Below are positions 11,001 through 19,257 of a stretch of 64,000 bases of DNA, piece after piece; positions within the stretch are counted from its first letter, which is position 1, and the number at the start of each line of letters is the position of its first letter. The translations under genes and the position numbers were made by a program. Below the pieces are notes generated by a model. That model was not told the DNA's origin and did no database searches. It saw only the letters and a program-made list of their open reading frames with translations. Origin of the DNA: a bacterium (GTDB lineage Bacteria > RUG730 > JAAEPJ01). The stretch covers positions 17,168 through 81,167 of the forward strand of contig JAAEPJ010000494.1 in assembly GCA_024222485.1 (NCBI GenBank), read 5' to 3'.

Positions 11001-14000
11001 AAATTCAACAAAGTCGAAACATTCTAAGAAAGGAAAGAAGCAGAAAATTAAGAGTGTTGGAAAGTCAAAGCAAATCCCGCATAAAAGTGGAAAGAGTAAA
11101 GTTATCAGAACGGATACGAATACACATGAAAATTCAATAAAGTCTAAAGACTTTAAGAAAGGAAAGAAGCAAAAAAATAAGGGTGTTGGAAAGTCAAAGC
11201 AAACCCTGCATAAAAGTAAAAAGAGTAAAGTTATCGGAACGGATACGAATACACATGAAAATTCAATAAAGTCTAAAGACTTTAAGAAAGGAAAGAAGCA
11301 GAAAATTAAGAGTGTTGGAAAGTCAAAGCAAACCCCGCATAAAAGTGAGAAGATTAAAGTTATCGGAACGGATACGAATACACATGAAAATTCAATAAAG
11401 TCTAAAGACTTTAAGAAAGGAAAGAAGCAAGAAAATAAGAGTGTTGGAAAGTCAAAGCAAACCCCGCATAAAAGTGAGAAGATTAAAATTATCGGAACTA
11501 ATACGAATACGCATAAAAATTTAACAAAGCCAAAACACTATAAGAAAGGAAAGCAGCGGGAAGTTAAGGATGTAGTAAATCAGAAATCTAGTCGAGGGAG
11601 TATGACTAAAGGAACGGTCTTTAATAGTAATAAAAAGTCAATAACTCCTATTGGATCTATACTTAAAACTTCTATAATGAATCTTAATGCACAAGTCAAT
11701 ATAGAGCTTAAAGTAAAACTAATAAAGCCATCGCTAAGGTATAATGCGTCAAATGATCTAGGAAGGAACCAGGAAAATCTATCATCCCTGAATAATAAAG
11801 TAGATAATGTATTAAATAAACCAACGAAACCACCATTAAAGAAGCCTTCCTTAGGTAATGGAGTAACTCAGTGGGAAAACTCACTAAAATTAAGTAATTC
11901 CTTAGGTGATTCGTTCGTGAATCAATCCAACCCATTACTCCCAAATAACAAAGCAGTTGATTCTTTAGGTACTACAATGGGTCCATTCCTCTATAATAAT
12001 CCAGATAATTTTTTAGCCAAACCAATGAAACCACCAATACCACATAAGAAAATAGTAGATGTGTCAGATAATAAGGAAATGACTCAAGATATAATTGAAA
12101 ACAAGGTTAAGCCGAACCATGAAATAGTGCTAATCAAACCTACTGTAACCCAGAAAGAACAGAAGAGTGATAGTCAGGTTACTATTTGGAGTGGTAGCAA
12201 TAGTAGTAACAGTAGTAATATTCAACAATCACTTAGCTTGGATCAAGCAGGGAGTAGGATTAAAAAGCCTTCATGGTTTGTTTCCAACACCAAAAAAGTA
12301 AATTTAGCTAAGAAAAATTTTGATTGTTTGTTAAACTCTTTTATTTTTATAAATAGAATGAGGCAGCAATATTTTGACAGTGATACTACTACTACTTCTA
12401 ATCAATACGGGAATACTCTTTCTATTGATAATTCGAAGTTGTTATCCTTTAAAAATAAGGAAGATTCTATCATCGCATATTTATATGATAATATTTTTTC
12501 AGCTGATTTTTTGAATATTTTTGTTGATTTTTATAAGGATAAGCTACCTGAGACAAAGCAGAATAGTTTTGTTCTTGAGGTATTAGAGGGTATAGGTATT
12601 CAGAAGGATGATAAAGAGGTTATCACCTACTATATTAGCAGATATATTGAAAATATGGGGAAAAGCAGAGTAATAGATGAAGTTTATCCCTTACTATTTA
12701 TAATTTTTAGTCAATATTTATTTTTAGGAAATGGTGTTAGTATTTTGTGGTTGACAAATGAGTGGACTCATCTAAAAAAGGAGAAGCCGACTCGAAATCT
12801 ATCAGCAAATTTACAATGTTTTTTTGCGATATGTTATTTATTCCAAAGAATGGAAAAATATGACAAAGAACGAAAATTTTTGCAACACTTTCTTGGAACT
12901 TTAACTAGGAATCTAAAAAGTTCAATCGTCGAATATTTAACAGGGAACTACGAGTATTCTCGTTATATCAAAATACTTAAGTCAGAGTTTTTGATGATAA
13001 TTATATTAGATATCTTAAGAGGTGATAAAAAGGCTCAAGAGCTAGATGAAGATTTAACTAAGCTATCAGCCAAAGTTTTTTTGATTCTAAGGCTTATTGA
13101 GAAAAATAATAATCTATTACCTCTTTATAATCCTTATTTTTATCATATAGTGTTGCCTCCTTTACTCTTTTCTAGTTTTTTGTCTAAAAGGTGGGAACAA
13201 GAATATAAAAAAAAGGAGGAAGCTTATAAAAGTATCATATCTCCTTTTACGGTGATTTTAAGTAATATTTTAGCTAATTTAAACAACAGGACTCAGTACC
13301 ACCCTTTATCCCGAAAAGATAAACAAAATATTAAACAATTTATTCAAAAATTTAACCCTAATATTATTCTCCAAGGTACAGAGACACAGGTGTCAATAGT
13401 ATCGAAGATATTTAGCAAAAAGCTGTTTATTAATTTTGAAAATAATAAAAAGTGGCTTACGAATAACTGGAGTGATTTGAGTAAGAATGCAACTCCTAAA
13501 AAATTAAATTTTTTTATAGACACATATATGTTTGTACAGAAAATCGCAGTTGTTGATGAATGTCAGCAATTTTTAGTTTTTATTTTAGAGGAATTGGCAT
13601 CTTCCAAGCAGGGAAATTTATCGTACTCTTATGGCTTTGCAGAATTATCAACAAGTTCTTTAAAAGATTATCAAGAATATTTTTTAACTTTGATATTAAT
13701 ATCTGTTTTTCAAAGAATACCTGAAGATCAAAGAATAGCCGAAGTAATTAAATGTTTAGATGACTTTTTTGGGTATAGCCTTTTTACATATCAATCCTTG
13801 TTTTGTAGTATTGATAATATTAAATTATATACTGCGGAAAAAAAGATAGCTAACTATCAGCAGTTTTCTAATTTTTTGCTTAATAAAATTTATGAAGTTC
13901 AGAAAGCAAAGATAGCAGAGAATAAGAATAACTTGATAGGTGATTCTAGCGATGTGTTAGAGAATAATAGTGATTTAATAGATGACTCTTACGATATTTT

Positions 14001-17000
14001 AGAGGATAATAAAAGTGATATGAAGTATGATAATATAGATATTGAATATATTAATAGTGATCGATCCTCTGATTCTAATTTATGGAAGACCAATTCTCCT
14101 GAAGAAAAACTGGCAAAGCTATTGCAAAAAGATAGGCGAAATAACCCAAAAAAAGTTATTACGATAACCCAAGATAGGGGCCATTATTTTTTTAAACATA
14201 ATGAAAGCAAGAAAGAGGCATATAAAGTTGGCTATTGTGCTTTGTATGCTTTAGCAAGAGCTATACTAGAAGACGAAGGCGAAGATATTGATCTCACTTA
14301 TAGTTTTGATTTTATGCTTATTTGGGAAATGCTTTTAACTTTTTCTGTTGTTGTAAATAATGCGGCTTTTTATGAGAAGCCAGGGACATTCATAGATGCA
14401 GGTTCTTTGGAAAAATTTGCTAAGGTGCTGGGGTATGATTTAATAATACAAGAGCGAGATGTTGTTTCTCAAGCGGCTTTGCAACAAGTTGCATCTACCT
14501 GGAGAAATGATCTAGAGAATGATTTTCATCGGCAAATGAAAAAGGTAACAGCATCCTCTCTTGGAGAAAACCCTTGGGGTGATGCTAATCAACAGTTTCA
14601 AAATTTTTCTACAGTTGCTAATACTCATCAAGTTCCCGGCAATACGGAAAGAGATTACAAGCTATATAACCAGTTTAAAACTTCTGCTGATCAGCAGTCT
14701 GGGCCTAGGAATATCTTAGGATTTAGCGATGATGATAGTGTGCTTTTTTATTCGGAGATAGTACAGAAATTAAAGTTTTTACAGTTTATTCCCCATATTT
14801 ACATCAGGCAATTTGGACATCTATGGAGCATGGAAAATGATTCAAATAATAAGAAATATTTCCCAATAAAAAGAATCTCTCATTTTAGCGGAGCTGTTAT
14901 GGGGGTAGAATATTTGGTGGCTAAACTTCCATTAAAACCAGCAATATTGACGCTTAAAGAAATGGAGAATGATGTGCCAAATAATTTTGTACAGATAGGT
15001 TATAACCAACAAACACATAATAATAAAGATCAAGAAAGGTTATTAGAACTTGAAGAGCAATATATTCAAGCACATAAAGTTCCTTTTGGTAATTTTGAGG
15101 ATAATTTTAATTTTCAGAATATTGACTTTTCTATTGTTGTAAGGGATGTGATGCAAGATATTACTGAAGTTAATAGTGATAAAGGATTTAATTTTCAATT
15201 GAATCGGTTGCTTGATTATGAATCGACAGAAAAGGAGTCCTTAGACCTTGAGAGAGTGATGGATATTATTTCGTATGCTAAAAAGAATGATAATAAAGAA
15301 GTGCTGCAGAAAGAAGCAGTTTTTACCTTGAATATGTTAATTTTATTTGGCTATTTTAAAATATGGGGATACCAAGGGCAAAGAGAGGATTTTAAAAATA
15401 ATTTTATATCTCAATTTTTAACGCATGAAGATCGTGAGCTTAGTGATGGTGGAAACCATGAAAAAGCACTGAGAAGTAGTGGCGTATTGCAAAAGCTTGT
15501 TTATGAAAGTAGAGCTAAGATTAATGCTTTAATTAATAAGATTAGAAGTAAGGATGATGAGGAAGAGAGTATCGGAGAGTTGAAGTTATTAGTAGAAGAA
15601 ATTCTTGCTATAGCCGCACAAGCTGTACAAGTTGAGGATGGTAATACATTGAGTGTTGAGAAAGAGGTAGGTGTTTTTTTTAGCCCTGATCTTTTTAACT
15701 ATCAAAAGCTAGAGTTGGGTTATTTAGGAGTAGAATATCCTGACTTAAATAATAATAATATTTCTAGAATTAGAATGGAAAGACTTGAAAATATGATTAA
15801 AGATGCTATTTATGTCAGTGATGAGTTCCAAAATTTACCTGCTAAGTTTTTAAATTTATTAATTTCTTTTCAAGTAGAAGTTGGTTGGCAATATTTGAAG
15901 TTAAAAGTTAATAACGAGAATCAAACAGATGAGCAGCTTTTAAAAACTGCTCAAGAAGAAGCGAGGGTAGTTTTTTGGGAGAAAAAAGGAAGTGATTTGT
16001 TTGAACTTAACAGGCTTAGAGGATATTTATCTATGTTATTAGATATTGAGAAAGGGGAAAAAAAGGTATTTACTAGGTTTGAGGTCCGTGCGATAAAATT
16101 GGGAATGATTAAACTTGAGAAATATCTTAGAGAGGAAAGGATTAAGCATGGAGTTAATAAAGAATATACAGAAGCTAACCTTTTTAAGTATTTTCCTAAG
16201 ATAAAAGCAATACTTGCTAAGCATCAAAAAGGCTCGTATCGCAGTATCCTTTTACCAATTAATAATGAGATTTATAACACAATTGAAAATAAGATCAATA
16301 ATGAGTCTATGGGTACAGAGATTTATTTGATGGGAGTATTGTCTATGAATGACTCTCTTTTAACGAATGTAAATATTAAATACATACCTAATAAGGAGTT
16401 TTTGAAATATATTATGAGCAAGGAAGCAAGCTTAGTTGATAAGAAACTATTTGCAGCTTTTAGGAAAAGTGGACAGATAGTAATAGCTAGAAAGGATGGT
16501 AAATACTTGGCGTGTGATTTGGCTGTAGGCGGAAGTATTCAGAAAGAGCTTCTTGGTTTCAATAGTAATAGAATGAATATTTTTGATAATACTGTTTTTG
16601 AGCAAGCGGAACAGGTTGAGCACATAGCAGAAAGTATTAATATTATTTTTGATATTATTTTGGCACAACAAATTAAATCTTTAACAGCAAAAGAGGATAT
16701 ACAAGAAAATAATGCTATGGATAAAATAGAAAATATGTATAATACACTAATTAAGAATACTGTCAATAGTAAGAATATTAAGCAAGTAAAATATCAAGAT
16801 CTCATTAATATTTACTTAGCAACAAATAGTAAGATCAATATTTTTGAAAATGTGCCTAACCCTAATTTTATCATAAGAAGTATTATTCATGAAACGGCTG
16901 AAAATGGATTTACAGTATGTCGAAAATTTGAAAATAATAAGCTTATATCTCTTGAGATAAGTATGCCGGGGATCCCTAACTATAAATTAACGCCAAATTT

Positions 17001-17181
17001 TACCTTTAAGATAAAGCAAGGTGTGGTTGCTATGAAAAAAGGCAATCATCTATTATGCGGAGATATTTTAGCTTCATTAATTAATATGTTGCCACCATTT
17101 CGTTTGAAACGATTGGAAGAAGAGCTAGAGCTAAGGCAAGAAGATTTAGAATTGATTGAAAAATTTGCTAGATCAGCTTAG
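5035..17181 (+). CDS. giant secreted protein 1 (about 4048 aa)
   Basis: This is a single uninterrupted reading frame. The ATG at 5035 has AAAGGAG just upstream; an in-frame GTG at 4999 is less likely. The N-terminus has basic residues, a hydrophobic stretch and a probable signal-peptidase site after NNFVYA. Residues about 55-500 form a domain shared with giant protein 2, with motifs VYLINDLHCHYQVQ, LLIGVEGNSG, RYSRNETTERESELWEAE and VLIVGGYHS. The pattern recalls the ChaN/TraB/erythromycin-esterase-like fold, which is inference. A His/Glu-rich motif HEGTERH sits near residue 790. Residues about 1915-2190 are lysine-rich with 43-aa repeats, followed by a Pro-rich linker. GYCALYALARAIL (C3068) and FGHLW (H3262) could mark a cysteine-protease-like domain. 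The remainder is helical, acidic and unrecognised. No transmembrane block is obvious after the signal peptide. Confidence 0.85.
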   Translation: MICNKPKYYFSFLMKKISLILCFSLLILNMNNFVYAKEASSAIKETSLILPDTMGKIVAVFQGQTNKKVYLINDLHCHYQVQANIADFLDFLDDTHPQGLLIGVEGNSGLIDNNRFKFMPDGRLKNKVMDTLLKKGLITGWEKYADKNKSAFIYGIEDSPLYQNNFNQLYQNLTYYDFIADLKNKVTDIMNSGSRLLFSQPIKDLEQQKLLYERGEISFDDWIDILLAAKKEVKVDFNTTNLELVSESSKIKKILDYEVLYVEVGDFIKKLYPYLKKREKENLTRLKTKNIQEYYRYVGKLLQNKQIRISRNYYQFSKYLKLLSLEEKLNYFLITEESSELYYEIKKNSQIGHSKELVYCQRYLDLMTRYSRNETTERESELWEAEELVFFDRLLKLSKQISLEDYLTSNRQTVEKIVSGMQKFYRYVNQRNAVMVRNLLEQMDAQNIADSVLIVGGYHSKKIKLILRAKGISYEEILVNTLANTESIVDIKKAYIERIKEQGIWAGLSPFNGTPQLLMKLTYLAVSILSDATLRMKVSNLIGEMLNNETINLKSLQKWEKSKYYSQLQDLLSSGNVAEQNKNDLINAIVGLFKVSSEVFGALPSIIGSAIENFEKLNLEVLKLSEEIMKKLLIKDNSLLKNKMVLIPKQSLDKKFIDKSGIKKGSLNLSSLQSTVANIRAELKTLKYYNKMDNVQKAKVEANVLDEVTLEAYLKREISKDLGHKIAKEESIYNYLDLFKMQGEKNKNNATMKVLNGRLVLYCGSNIVKSISANSNLDSIINKVEFLLCHEGTERHKIIELEMSPEAAHQAVLAEDFHRQSFYHAFPAFTDYVNSEAHFKEENMAWEAIHEYYIAEYYYKGIDAYQEDNYLEASNFFGEIIPNDKDLDIVFSQDNQHLGVLMKMFEVILAMRGNPYIIDNDIQMSADILNVVISELKNFFFNNIGNNVVDLIKIPLYQYLRDSFFKESFVIKMQYFFTMFKVEVFKYEDFTDQASQVKSIVFLYVVLSIILDFYKDDSDDRFSSQLTALNDHLGTINKWVYDLNRRVDADNTELQRVLGWCQKLQDSLVIKINLIYQSQTLVDPGVQQNNSKNQSSLVVHKYQGNSSNLVEIKSQDTGGSSDDIKVENEEYSLENGYNDLKSNLFGEIEEKKFDIVSTKSYQELMIISQANHGGLYLLTLLKMINTNYKKTPTTVLEWQEVVFYLILLDIFLKLPLNDIESINNKVSADIRSHNLFLDFNNPSSVFMIDNDDPYRVMFFALIGSSIISLQKEEKFRYFIQDFLNIIKKDESEGSKTKFVRLDRAGQNLYDALFLDIESDDFDSNSEPIYISLQNFLSQSKSFQDFLVGVWQRSVAEDFDDSEEDVTEWKRIFLGMILFPLLINAPAFELMNDNEVNYLEDWQARVQDYKALFNKFQITVKEMLKKAVQVDLNENKEGSTGKKPFQRYYGIYLQLLKKVNSLIFMEIQVEADEDSKAIASEQDSIFYIINKFTYSPNTNESKSSSIQEIKEASSRKNNNESLAMDNVSTLQEEIDKAYRLEPYIISCQLDSYIKNTINEQILLLNALKKSKLFLSNLTEISIDNFVESEFFVEEFYSNILFLLIFLKNMIDIPREERSFVFSEFVANLFKERLFDRIEAYLKGARYKLFQLGIPANNDTDFHYFYRHFSYLILVSQWFNKIHPLTSSKEVKAISNSYEGAFNSIVRANTLDYMRNLLRSHFTLSKVWARHENKYYQYYQGLLSQISYKMLLESNQIYLSQLSKLFYQQSNNMDSLLFCIMDPSNIEDAYIYVILKSLANTGSFSFLCNILHREKEVYPHYVSLEDRFQSTLFLLILIHVLQEYSLENPNIEFSYLKFMQDLKFFTDLLRKNLKKDQKHFNKSMLLAYSDAYAKLCLQWLNEVCNKLPNYDTAKTPNNLKKLKSNKQRKGNNKKSKGKFSKNKQSVVKGNNKKKKIKNKKGQGKKVNPKHPPKKQLNKSDKTKVIRTDMHKNSTKSKHSKKGKKQKIKSVGKSKQIPHKSGKSKVIRTDTNTHENSIKSKDFKKGKKQKNKGVGKSKQTLHKSKKSKVIGTDTNTHENSIKSKDFKKGKKQKIKSVGKSKQTPHKSEKIKVIGTDTNTHENSIKSKDFKKGKKQENKSVGKSKQTPHKSEKIKIIGTNTNTHKNLTKPKHYKKGKQREVKDVVNQKSSRGSMTKGTVFNSNKKSITPIGSILKTSIMNLNAQVNIELKVKLIKPSLRYNASNDLGRNQENLSSLNNKVDNVLNKPTKPPLKKPSLGNGVTQWENSLKLSNSLGDSFVNQSNPLLPNNKAVDSLGTTMGPFLYNNPDNFLAKPMKPPIPHKKIVDVSDNKEMTQDIIENKVKPNHEIVLIKPTVTQKEQKSDSQVTIWSGSNSSNSSNIQQSLSLDQAGSRIKKPSWFVSNTKKVNLAKKNFDCLLNSFIFINRMRQQYFDSDTTTTSNQYGNTLSIDNSKLLSFKNKEDSIIAYLYDNIFSADFLNIFVDFYKDKLPETKQNSFVLEVLEGIGIQKDDKEVITYYISRYIENMGKSRVIDEVYPLLFIIFSQYLFLGNGVSILWLTNEWTHLKKEKPTRNLSANLQCFFAICYLFQRMEKYDKERKFLQHFLGTLTRNLKSSIVEYLTGNYEYSRYIKILKSEFLMIIILDILRGDKKAQELDEDLTKLSAKVFLILRLIEKNNNLLPLYNPYFYHIVLPPLLFSSFLSKRWEQEYKKKEEAYKSIISPFTVILSNILANLNNRTQYHPLSRKDKQNIKQFIQKFNPNIILQGTETQVSIVSKIFSKKLFINFENNKKWLTNNWSDLSKNATPKKLNFFIDTYMFVQKIAVVDECQQFLVFILEELASSKQGNLSYSYGFAELSTSSLKDYQEYFLTLILISVFQRIPEDQRIAEVIKCLDDFFGYSLFTYQSLFCSIDNIKLYTAEKKIANYQQFSNFLLNKIYEVQKAKIAENKNNLIGDSSDVLENNSDLIDDSYDILEDNKSDMKYDNIDIEYINSDRSSDSNLWKTNSPEEKLAKLLQKDRRNNPKKVITITQDRGHYFFKHNESKKEAYKVGYCALYALARAILEDEGEDIDLTYSFDFMLIWEMLLTFSVVVNNAAFYEKPGTFIDAGSLEKFAKVLGYDLIIQERDVVSQAALQQVASTWRNDLENDFHRQMKKVTASSLGENPWGDANQQFQNFSTVANTHQVPGNTERDYKLYNQFKTSADQQSGPRNILGFSDDDSVLFYSEIVQKLKFLQFIPHIYIRQFGHLWSMENDSNNKKYFPIKRISHFSGAVMGVEYLVAKLPLKPAILTLKEMENDVPNNFVQIGYNQQTHNNKDQERLLELEEQYIQAHKVPFGNFEDNFNFQNIDFSIVVRDVMQDITEVNSDKGFNFQLNRLLDYESTEKESLDLERVMDIISYAKKNDNKEVLQKEAVFTLNMLILFGYFKIWGYQGQREDFKNNFISQFLTHEDRELSDGGNHEKALRSSGVLQKLVYESRAKINALINKIRSKDDEEESIGELKLLVEEILAIAAQAVQVEDGNTLSVEKEVGVFFSPDLFNYQKLELGYLGVEYPDLNNNNISRIRMERLENMIKDAIYVSDEFQNLPAKFLNLLISFQVEVGWQYLKLKVNNENQTDEQLLKTAQEEARVVFWEKKGSDLFELNRLRGYLSMLLDIEKGEKKVFTRFEVRAIKLGMIKLEKYLREERIKHGVNKEYTEANLFKYFPKIKAILAKHQKGSYRSILLPINNEIYNTIENKINNESMGTEIYLMGVLSMNDSLLTNVNIKYIPNKEFLKYIMSKEASLVDKKLFAAFRKSGQIVIARKDGKYLACDLAVGGSIQKELLGFNSNRMNIFDNTVFEQAEQVEHIAESINIIFDIILAQQIKSLTAKEDIQENNAMDKIENMYNTLIKNTVNSKNIKQVKYQDLINIYLATNSKINIFENVPNPNFIIRSIIHETAENGFTVCRKFENNKLISLEISMPGIPNYKLTPNFTFKIKQGVVAMKKGNHLLCGDILASLINMLPPFRLKRLEEELELRQEDLELIEKFARSA
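10978..11600 (+). repeat. five 129-bp tandem repeats inside giant gene 1
   Basis: Units start at 10978, 11101, 11230, 11359 and 11488. Spacings are 123, 129, 129 and 129 bp, so the first unit is two codons short. Each encodes a 43-aa lysine-rich unit of the type VIGTDTNTHENSIKSKDF followed by KKGKKQKIKSVGKSK. The three central units are nearly identical in DNA, implying recent slippage or gene conversion. The repeat is coding and keeps frame. Confidence 0.95.
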
Positions 17182-17260
17182 AGTAAAGGGGCATTTGTAT
17201 AGATATCAATGTGAAATAAATGTCAATTATTACATTACTTAAAATATTAAAGAAAAATTT

Positions 17261-18478
17261 ATGAACATATCACTTTTTATTAGTTTTCGTTATTTTTTTA
17301 ATAAACGCAAACAAATTTTTGCGACATTTATTAATTTTTTATCTGTTATTGGTGTAGCACTTGGAGTTGTCGCACTTATTATTGCGCTTTCCATTATGAA
17401 TGGCTTTCAAAAAAATTTAACAGAGCGAGTTTTTGCTTCAAATTCTAGTATTAACTTGATTTTATCTTCTGAGTCGCAGACTCAATATCAAAAAATCACA
17501 CAAGAGCTTTCTCAAGTAAAAGAAATTAAATCAATATCTCCATTTGTCATTGGCAATGGTTTAATTAAAAAAGGCAAATATTCTGCTGCGGCAGTAGTTA
17601 AAGGTGTGACGGAAGAAGAGTTAAAAGCAACGAATATTGGTAAATATATTGAAGTCGGAAGCTTTATTAATAATAGGCGGCGTGGTGTGGTTATTGGATC
17701 TAAATTAGCACAAGAAATTGGTGTTTATTTGGGGGATGATATTACCTTTATTTCACCGGAGATGGATTTTGCTTCATTTCCTGCCATGCCGGGGTTTTTT
17801 AAGTTTGAAGTTATGGGTATTTTTAATACAGGTATTTTTGACTATGATTCTCGTTTTATCTATGTTCAACTTGCTTATGCCCAAGATATTTTTGAGCTTG
17901 GGCATAATATACAAGGTTATGGTATTGGAATTGAGGATGTTTATGCGTTTGCTGAGGTTGAGGATTCTATTTATAATGTTTTAAAAAATATGGGAGAAAA
18001 TGGGGTGACGCGTAGCTGGTTCGAGTCTAATAGTGCCCTTTTTTCGGCATTGAAAATGGAGAAAGTTGTTATGGCAATTGTGCTTTTTTTGATCATTGTC
18101 ATTGCTAGCTTTGGCATGGTTTCTTCACTTTTTATCTTAACAATAGAAAAAACAAGAGATATTGGTATTTTAAAGACCATAGGTTTTTCTAAGAAAAAGA
18201 TTAGACAAATTTTTATGTTTCAAGGTTTCTCGATTGGGATTATGGGTGTTATCCTCGGTATTATTTTATCAGGAATTGCTATTTTTATACTTAAAAATTA
18301 TGAGGTTATAAAAATACCTGAAGATATTTATTTTATGTCAAAGGTTCCCGTTGATTTTAAGTTATTTGAGAGTGTCTTAGTGGTAATTGGCGCAATACTA
18401 ATTTGTTTGATCTCATCAATTTATCCTTCAGTAAAAGCAGCTAATCAAGATATAATCGAGGCGATTAAGTATGAGTAA
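17261..18478 (+). CDS. lolC: lipoprotein-releasing ABC transporter permease (LolC/LolE type)
   Basis: Inner-membrane permease that, with LolD, extracts lipoproteins from the inner membrane and hands them to LolA. The 405 aa match the family in length and layout. A first membrane helix follows FISFRYFFNKRKQIFATF (about residues 25-50), then a large periplasmic domain, then three helices in the C-terminal FtsX-like domain (about 270-395), with KTRDIGILKTIGFSKKKI in the cytoplasmic loop. Whether it acts as a single LolF-like homodimeric subunit cannot be judged, as only one permease is present. lolD overlaps its end by 8 bp, so the two are co-translated. Confidence 0.9.
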   Translation: MNISLFISFRYFFNKRKQIFATFINFLSVIGVALGVVALIIALSIMNGFQKNLTERVFASNSSINLILSSESQTQYQKITQELSQVKEIKSISPFVIGNGLIKKGKYSAAAVVKGVTEEELKATNIGKYIEVGSFINNRRRGVVIGSKLAQEIGVYLGDDITFISPEMDFASFPAMPGFFKFEVMGIFNTGIFDYDSRFIYVQLAYAQDIFELGHNIQGYGIGIEDVYAFAEVEDSIYNVLKNMGENGVTRSWFESNSALFSALKMEKVVMAIVLFLIIVIASFGMVSSLFILTIEKTRDIGILKTIGFSKKKIRQIFMFQGFSIGIMGVILGIILSGIAIFILKNYEVIKIPEDIYFMSKVPVDFKLFESVLVVIGAILICLISSIYPSVKAANQDIIEAIKYE

Positions 18479-19166
18479 TGAAAGAATTATTTTAGAGACC
18501 AGAGGTGCAAGAAAAGAATATATTTCTTCTTATAATCAAAAATGCCTCGCTTTAGACCGGGTTAATTTAAAGATCTATGCAAATGAAATTCTTTGTATCA
18601 TCGGTGAATCTGGATCAGGGAAAAGCACATTGCTTAATGTTTTAGGTGGTTTAACACGCCCAAGTAATGGAGAGGTATTTTTTTTTGATCATCGACTGCA
18701 TGAATTAAAGGATGAAGAATTAGCGCGTATTCGCAACCAGAATTTTGGTTTTATTTTTCAGTTTCATAATTTATTACCTGAGTTTACTGTTTTGGAAAAC
18801 CTTTTGATGCCTTTAATGCTTACTAAAGATAAAAAATGTTTTGGTTCTATCACAGAAAAAGCTAGAGTTTTATTGAGGAAATTAGGTATTATAGAAAAAA
18901 TTAATAATTTCCCGAAAGAGTTATCAGGTGGCGAATCACAGCGAGTCGCTATTGCTCGAGCCTTAATTAATGAACCTGATATTATTTTTGCTGATGAGCC
19001 AACGGGTAATTTAGATGCTAAAAACCGAGAAAGGATTTATGATATCTTAGAAGAAGTAAATGAGAATTTTTCTAGCTCGATAGTGATAGTCACTCATGAT
19101 AAAGATATTAAGTTGAAAGATTATAAGACTAAGACAATTTGTTTAAAGGATGGGCAAGTTATTTAG
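18471..19166 (+). CDS. lolD: lipoprotein-releasing ABC transporter ATPase LolD
   Basis: This 231-aa ATP-binding cassette protein powers the adjacent LolC/E permease. It has Walker A (GESGSGKST), a Q-loop region ([20 protein letters not shown]), the ABC signature [15 protein letters not shown], Walker B with [12 protein letters not shown], and the H-loop [20 protein letters not shown] is characteristic of the LolD/MacB branch. The start overlaps the permease stop by 8 bp. A Lol system implies a diderm cell with outer-membrane lipoproteins. Confidence 0.93.
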   Translation: MSNERIILETRGARKEYISSYNQKCLALDRVNLKIYANEILCIIGESGSGKSTLLNVLGGLTRPSNGEVFFFDHRLHELKDEELARIRNQNFGFIFQFHNLLPEFTVLENLLMPLMLTKDKKCFGSITEKARVLLRKLGIIEKINNFPKELSGGESQRVAIARALINEPDIIFADEPTGNLDAKNRERIYDILEEVNENFSSSIVIVTHDKDIKLKDYKTKTICLKDGQVI

Positions 19167-19257
19167 TCTTTCATGTGTTATAAGGATAAGTCATTTTTTT
19201 AAATAAAGTTAATAAGGGTTGTCCCGATAAGATATTGTTATAAGGAGATATTTGGAA

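Noticed and set aside
10978..11600. Regularly spaced near-identical repeats, CRISPR-like at first glance
   Set aside because: The repeats are 129 bp, back to back without unique spacers, and keep an open frame in giant gene 1.
11708..11944. Leftward 78-aa ORF inside giant gene 1
   Set aside because: No ribosome binding site or known motif; it is antisense to an open, repeat-rich coding region.
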